A stretch of DNA of 64,000 nucleotides from Rhodanobacter sp. (lineage in GTDB: Bacteria > Pseudomonadota > Gammaproteobacteria > Xanthomonadales > Rhodanobacteraceae). Within the stretch, counting starts at the first letter, position 1. Each line of letters begins with the position of its first letter. The notes beneath the pieces were generated by a model that did no database searches, had not been told where the DNA came from, and saw nothing but the letters and a program-made list of their open reading frames with translations. Both the position numbers and the translations under genes were made by a program. This document shows, piece after piece, positions 62,015 through 64,000 of this stretch. The stretch lies in contig SCRM01000021.1 of the NCBI GenBank assembly GCA_004298045.1, positions 310,001 through 374,000 on the forward strand, read 5' to 3'.

Positions 62015-63187
62015 ATGGCCGCTGCCCGCTTGAACCCGCTTGATCTGTACGACGTACGTTCGCTGCTCAGCGACGAGGAGCGCATGGTGCAGGACACCGT
62101 GCACCGCTTCATCGACGAGAAGGTCTTGCCGATCATCGGCGACTGCTTCGACGCGGCACGCTTCCCCGCCGAACTGATTCCGGACATCGCTGGCCTCGGC
62201 CTGCTTGGCGCGACGATCCCGAGTGAATACGGCGGCGCCGGGATGAGCGGAGTGGCCTACGGGCTTATCTGCCAGGAGCTGGAACGCGGGGATTCCGGCC
62301 TACGCAGCTTCGCGTCGGTACAAAGCTCGCTGGTGATGTACCCGATCTTCGCGTTCGGAAGCGAAGAGCAGAAGCGCCACTACCTGCCGAAAATGGCCGC
62401 GGGCGAGATCATCGGTTGCTTCGGCCTGACCGAACCGCACGGTGGCTCCGACCCGGCCAACATGAAAACCCGCGCCAGGCGCGACGGCGACGATTGGGTC
62501 ATCAACGGCGCCAAGATGTGGATCACCAACGGCAACCTCGCGCACATCGCGCTGGTCTGGGCGCAGACCGACGACGGCATCCGCGGTTTCCTGGTGCCGA
62601 CCGACACCAAGGGCTTCGCGGCGCAGGAAATCCACAAGAAAATGAGCCTGCGCGCCTCGGTCACCAGCGCGCTGTTCCTCGACAACGTGCGTGTGCCTGA
62701 CGCGAACCGGTTGCCGAACGTTAAGGGCTTGCGCGGTCCGCTTTCGTGTCTCGACCAGGCGCGTTACGGCATCAGCTGGGGACCGATCGGCGCCGCGCAG
62801 GCGTGTCTGGCCGAAGTGCTGGCTTACACCGCCGAGCGCGAGCTGTTCGGCCGCAAGCTGGCTGCCAACCAGGCGATCCAGTTGCGCCTGGCCGACATCG
62901 CGCGGCGCATCACCACCGCGCAGCTCCTCTCGCTGCAGCTTGGCCGCTACAAGGATGCCGGCACGATGGCTGCGACCCAGGTGTCGCTGGCCAAGTGGAA
63001 CAATGTGCGCATGGCGCTCGACGTCGCGCGCGAGTGCCGCGACATCCTCGGCGCCGCCGGCATCACCACCGAGCACGCCGCCATCCGGCACGCACTGAAT
63101 CTGGAATCGGTGGTGACCTACGAAGGCACGCAGACGGTGCACCAACTGGTGGTTGGCCGTGAGCTGACCGGCGTCAACGCGTTCTGA
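62015..63187 (+). CDS. gcdH: Glutaryl-CoA dehydrogenase
   Basis: A 390-residue acyl-CoA dehydrogenase with the glutaryl-CoA subgroup features: IPSEYGGAGMSGVAYGLICQ, CFGLTEPHGGSDPANMKTRA, WVINGAKMWITNG, the CLDQARYGISWGPIGAAQAC helix and the catalytic Glu in VTYEGTQTVHQLVVGRELTG. It converts glutaryl-CoA to crotonyl-CoA in lysine and tryptophan breakdown. The ATG at 62015 is preferred to an in-frame GTG at 62006. No neighbouring lysine-degradation genes are in view. Confidence 0.92.
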   Translation: MAAARLNPLDLYDVRSLLSDEERMVQDTVHRFIDEKVLPIIGDCFDAARFPAELIPDIAGLGLLGATIPSEYGGAGMSGVAYGLICQELERGDSGLRSFASVQSSLVMYPIFAFGSEEQKRHYLPKMAAGEIIGCFGLTEPHGGSDPANMKTRARRDGDDWVINGAKMWITNGNLAHIALVWAQTDDGIRGFLVPTDTKGFAAQEIHKKMSLRASVTSALFLDNVRVPDANRLPNVKGLRGPLSCLDQARYGISWGPIGAAQACLAEVLAYTAERELFGRKLAANQAIQLRLADIARRITTAQLLSLQLGRYKDAGTMAATQVSLAKWNNVRMALDVARECRDILGAAGITTEHAAIRHALNLESVVTYEGTQTVHQLVVGRELTGVNAF

Positions 63188-63288
63188 CACCACCGTACAA
63201 CGTGCCTTGCGCCGGGTGTCGTTGACCACGCTACCCGGCATTCTCCTCGCCGCCGCGTGGCGGCGTTTCCCGATTGCAGGTGTCATCC

Positions 63289-64000
63289 ATGTCCACGCCC
63301 GTTGCCGCGCGCCAAAAAGGTTTCAATCGCGCCGAGATCGTCGACCGCAACTTCATCGAGTTTGTCGAAAGCTGGCACGGCGAGGCACGCATGCGTCCGG
63401 CGGACGACGCACCTATCCAGCCGGACAGCGCACTGGACGCCGGGGGCTTCCGCGAACTGTTCGAATCGCAACTCATCTCGCGCCATCTCGACCTCATGGC
63501 GCGCGTGCTGCGCGTGCAAAACAAGGTGTTCTACACCATCGGATCCGCCGGCCACGAAGGCAACGCGATGGTGGCGCGGCTCACGCGGCACACCGACCCG
63601 GCGTTTCTGCATTACCGCTCAGGCGCATTCATGGTCGAGCGCTCGCGCCAGGTGTCCGGCATTGACCCGGTGCACGACGCGGCGCTGTCGTTTGCGGCCA
63701 GCGCAGCCGATCCGGCCTCCGGCGGCCGGCACAAGGTGTGGGGTTCCAAACCCCTGTGGGTACTGCCGCAGACCTCGACCATCGCTTCGCACCTGCCCAA
63801 GGCGCTCGGCACTGCCATCGCGATCGATCACGCCAGGCGCATGCACCACCGGCTTCCCATTCCAGAGGATTCAATCGTCGTGTGCTCGTTCGGCGATGCG
63901 TCGAGCAACCACGCCACCGCACAGACTGCCTTCAATGCCGCGGGCTGGACGGCCTACCAGAAACTGCCCGCGCCAGTGTTGTTCGTGTGCGAGGACAACG
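63289..64000 (+). CDS. Thiamine-dependent 2-oxoacid dehydrogenase E1 component, 5' part (cut by window end)
   Basis: The reading frame starts at an ATG at 63289 and stays open to the end of the window (237 codons). It has ISRHLDLMARVLRVQNKVFY, FYTIGSAGHEGNAMVARL and LPQTSTIASHLPKALGTAIA, with the thiamine-diphosphate motif CSFGDASSNHATAQTAFNAA (GD...N). This is the alpha-type half of an E1 like branched-chain 2-oxoacid or acetoin dehydrogenase. Related genes in this order often encode a fused alpha-beta protein of about 750 residues, but the rest is not visible. Confidence 0.8.
   Translation, partial: MSTPVAARQKGFNRAEIVDRNFIEFVESWHGEARMRPADDAPIQPDSALDAGGFRELFESQLISRHLDLMARVLRVQNKVFYTIGSAGHEGNAMVARLTRHTDPAFLHYRSGAFMVERSRQVSGIDPVHDAALSFAASAADPASGGRHKVWGSKPLWVLPQTSTIASHLPKALGTAIAIDHARRMHHRLPIPEDSIVVCSFGDASSNHATAQTAFNAAGWTAYQKLPAPVLFVCEDN

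Overview
The window is GC-rich chromosomal DNA from a gammaproteobacterium of the Lysobacterales (Xanthomonadaceae/Rhodanobacteraceae type). This rests on several things read together: the recN-hrcA-grpE-dnaK-dnaJ-dapB-carAB-greA order, the rpsA-ihfB-lapAB block running into polysaccharide genes and galU, a two-gene MetH, an ArsR/methyltransferase fusion beside it, a leucine-type dehydrogenase, a 1640-residue NAD-glutamate dehydrogenase, and an aryl-polyene (xanthomonadin-like) gene cluster. No phage, insertion sequence or CRISPR was seen.

Layout. 0-10.6 kb: a LuxR-type response regulator, recN, the heat-shock operon hrcA-grpE-dnaK-dnaJ (with a broken TMEM175-type gene between dnaK and dnaJ), dapB, and a cation exchanger behind a probable manganese (yybP-ykoY) riboswitch. 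10.6-16.8 kb: carA-carB-greA, rpmJ, a LysR regulator. 17-25.4 kb: cmk, rpsA, ihfB, then lapA-lapB-glycosyltransferase-WbpM-like dehydratase-galU, a mostly overlapping chain linking LPS assembly control with surface polysaccharide precursors. 25.4-27.1 kb: an FAD amine oxidoreductase and csaA.

27.1-39.8 kb (minus strand): one tightly packed operon of fourteen recognisable genes plus two tiny ORFs for an aryl-polyene pigment: ACP, glycosyltransferase, LolA-like carrier, MMPL exporter, three active-site-complete ketosynthases, a chain-length factor, acyltransferase, a COG4648 membrane protein, two dehydratases, thioesterase, methyltransferase and ketoreductase. After the ACP every junction overlaps. 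No aryl-acid ligase, second ACP or second acyltransferase is present. Two tiny ORFs (31646-31789 and 30563-30772) sit where such genes lie in related clusters, and one still starts like a lipid acyltransferase, so they look like deletion scars.

40-64 kb: a leucine-type dehydrogenase, tRNA-Val, a LAB_N membrane protein, the methionine cycle (split metH under a SahR-like regulator), two acyl-CoA dehydrogenases (one GcdH), an RND efflux pair, NAD-glutamate dehydrogenase, NAD kinase, a 5'-nucleotidase, an aldo/keto reductase, an EamA transporter and the start of a thiamine-dependent E1 gene cut by the window end. Four spacers in this half carry facing arrays of degenerate 7-bp repeats (GATTCGG type) that could fold into long hairpins; none was noticed in the first 41 kb.
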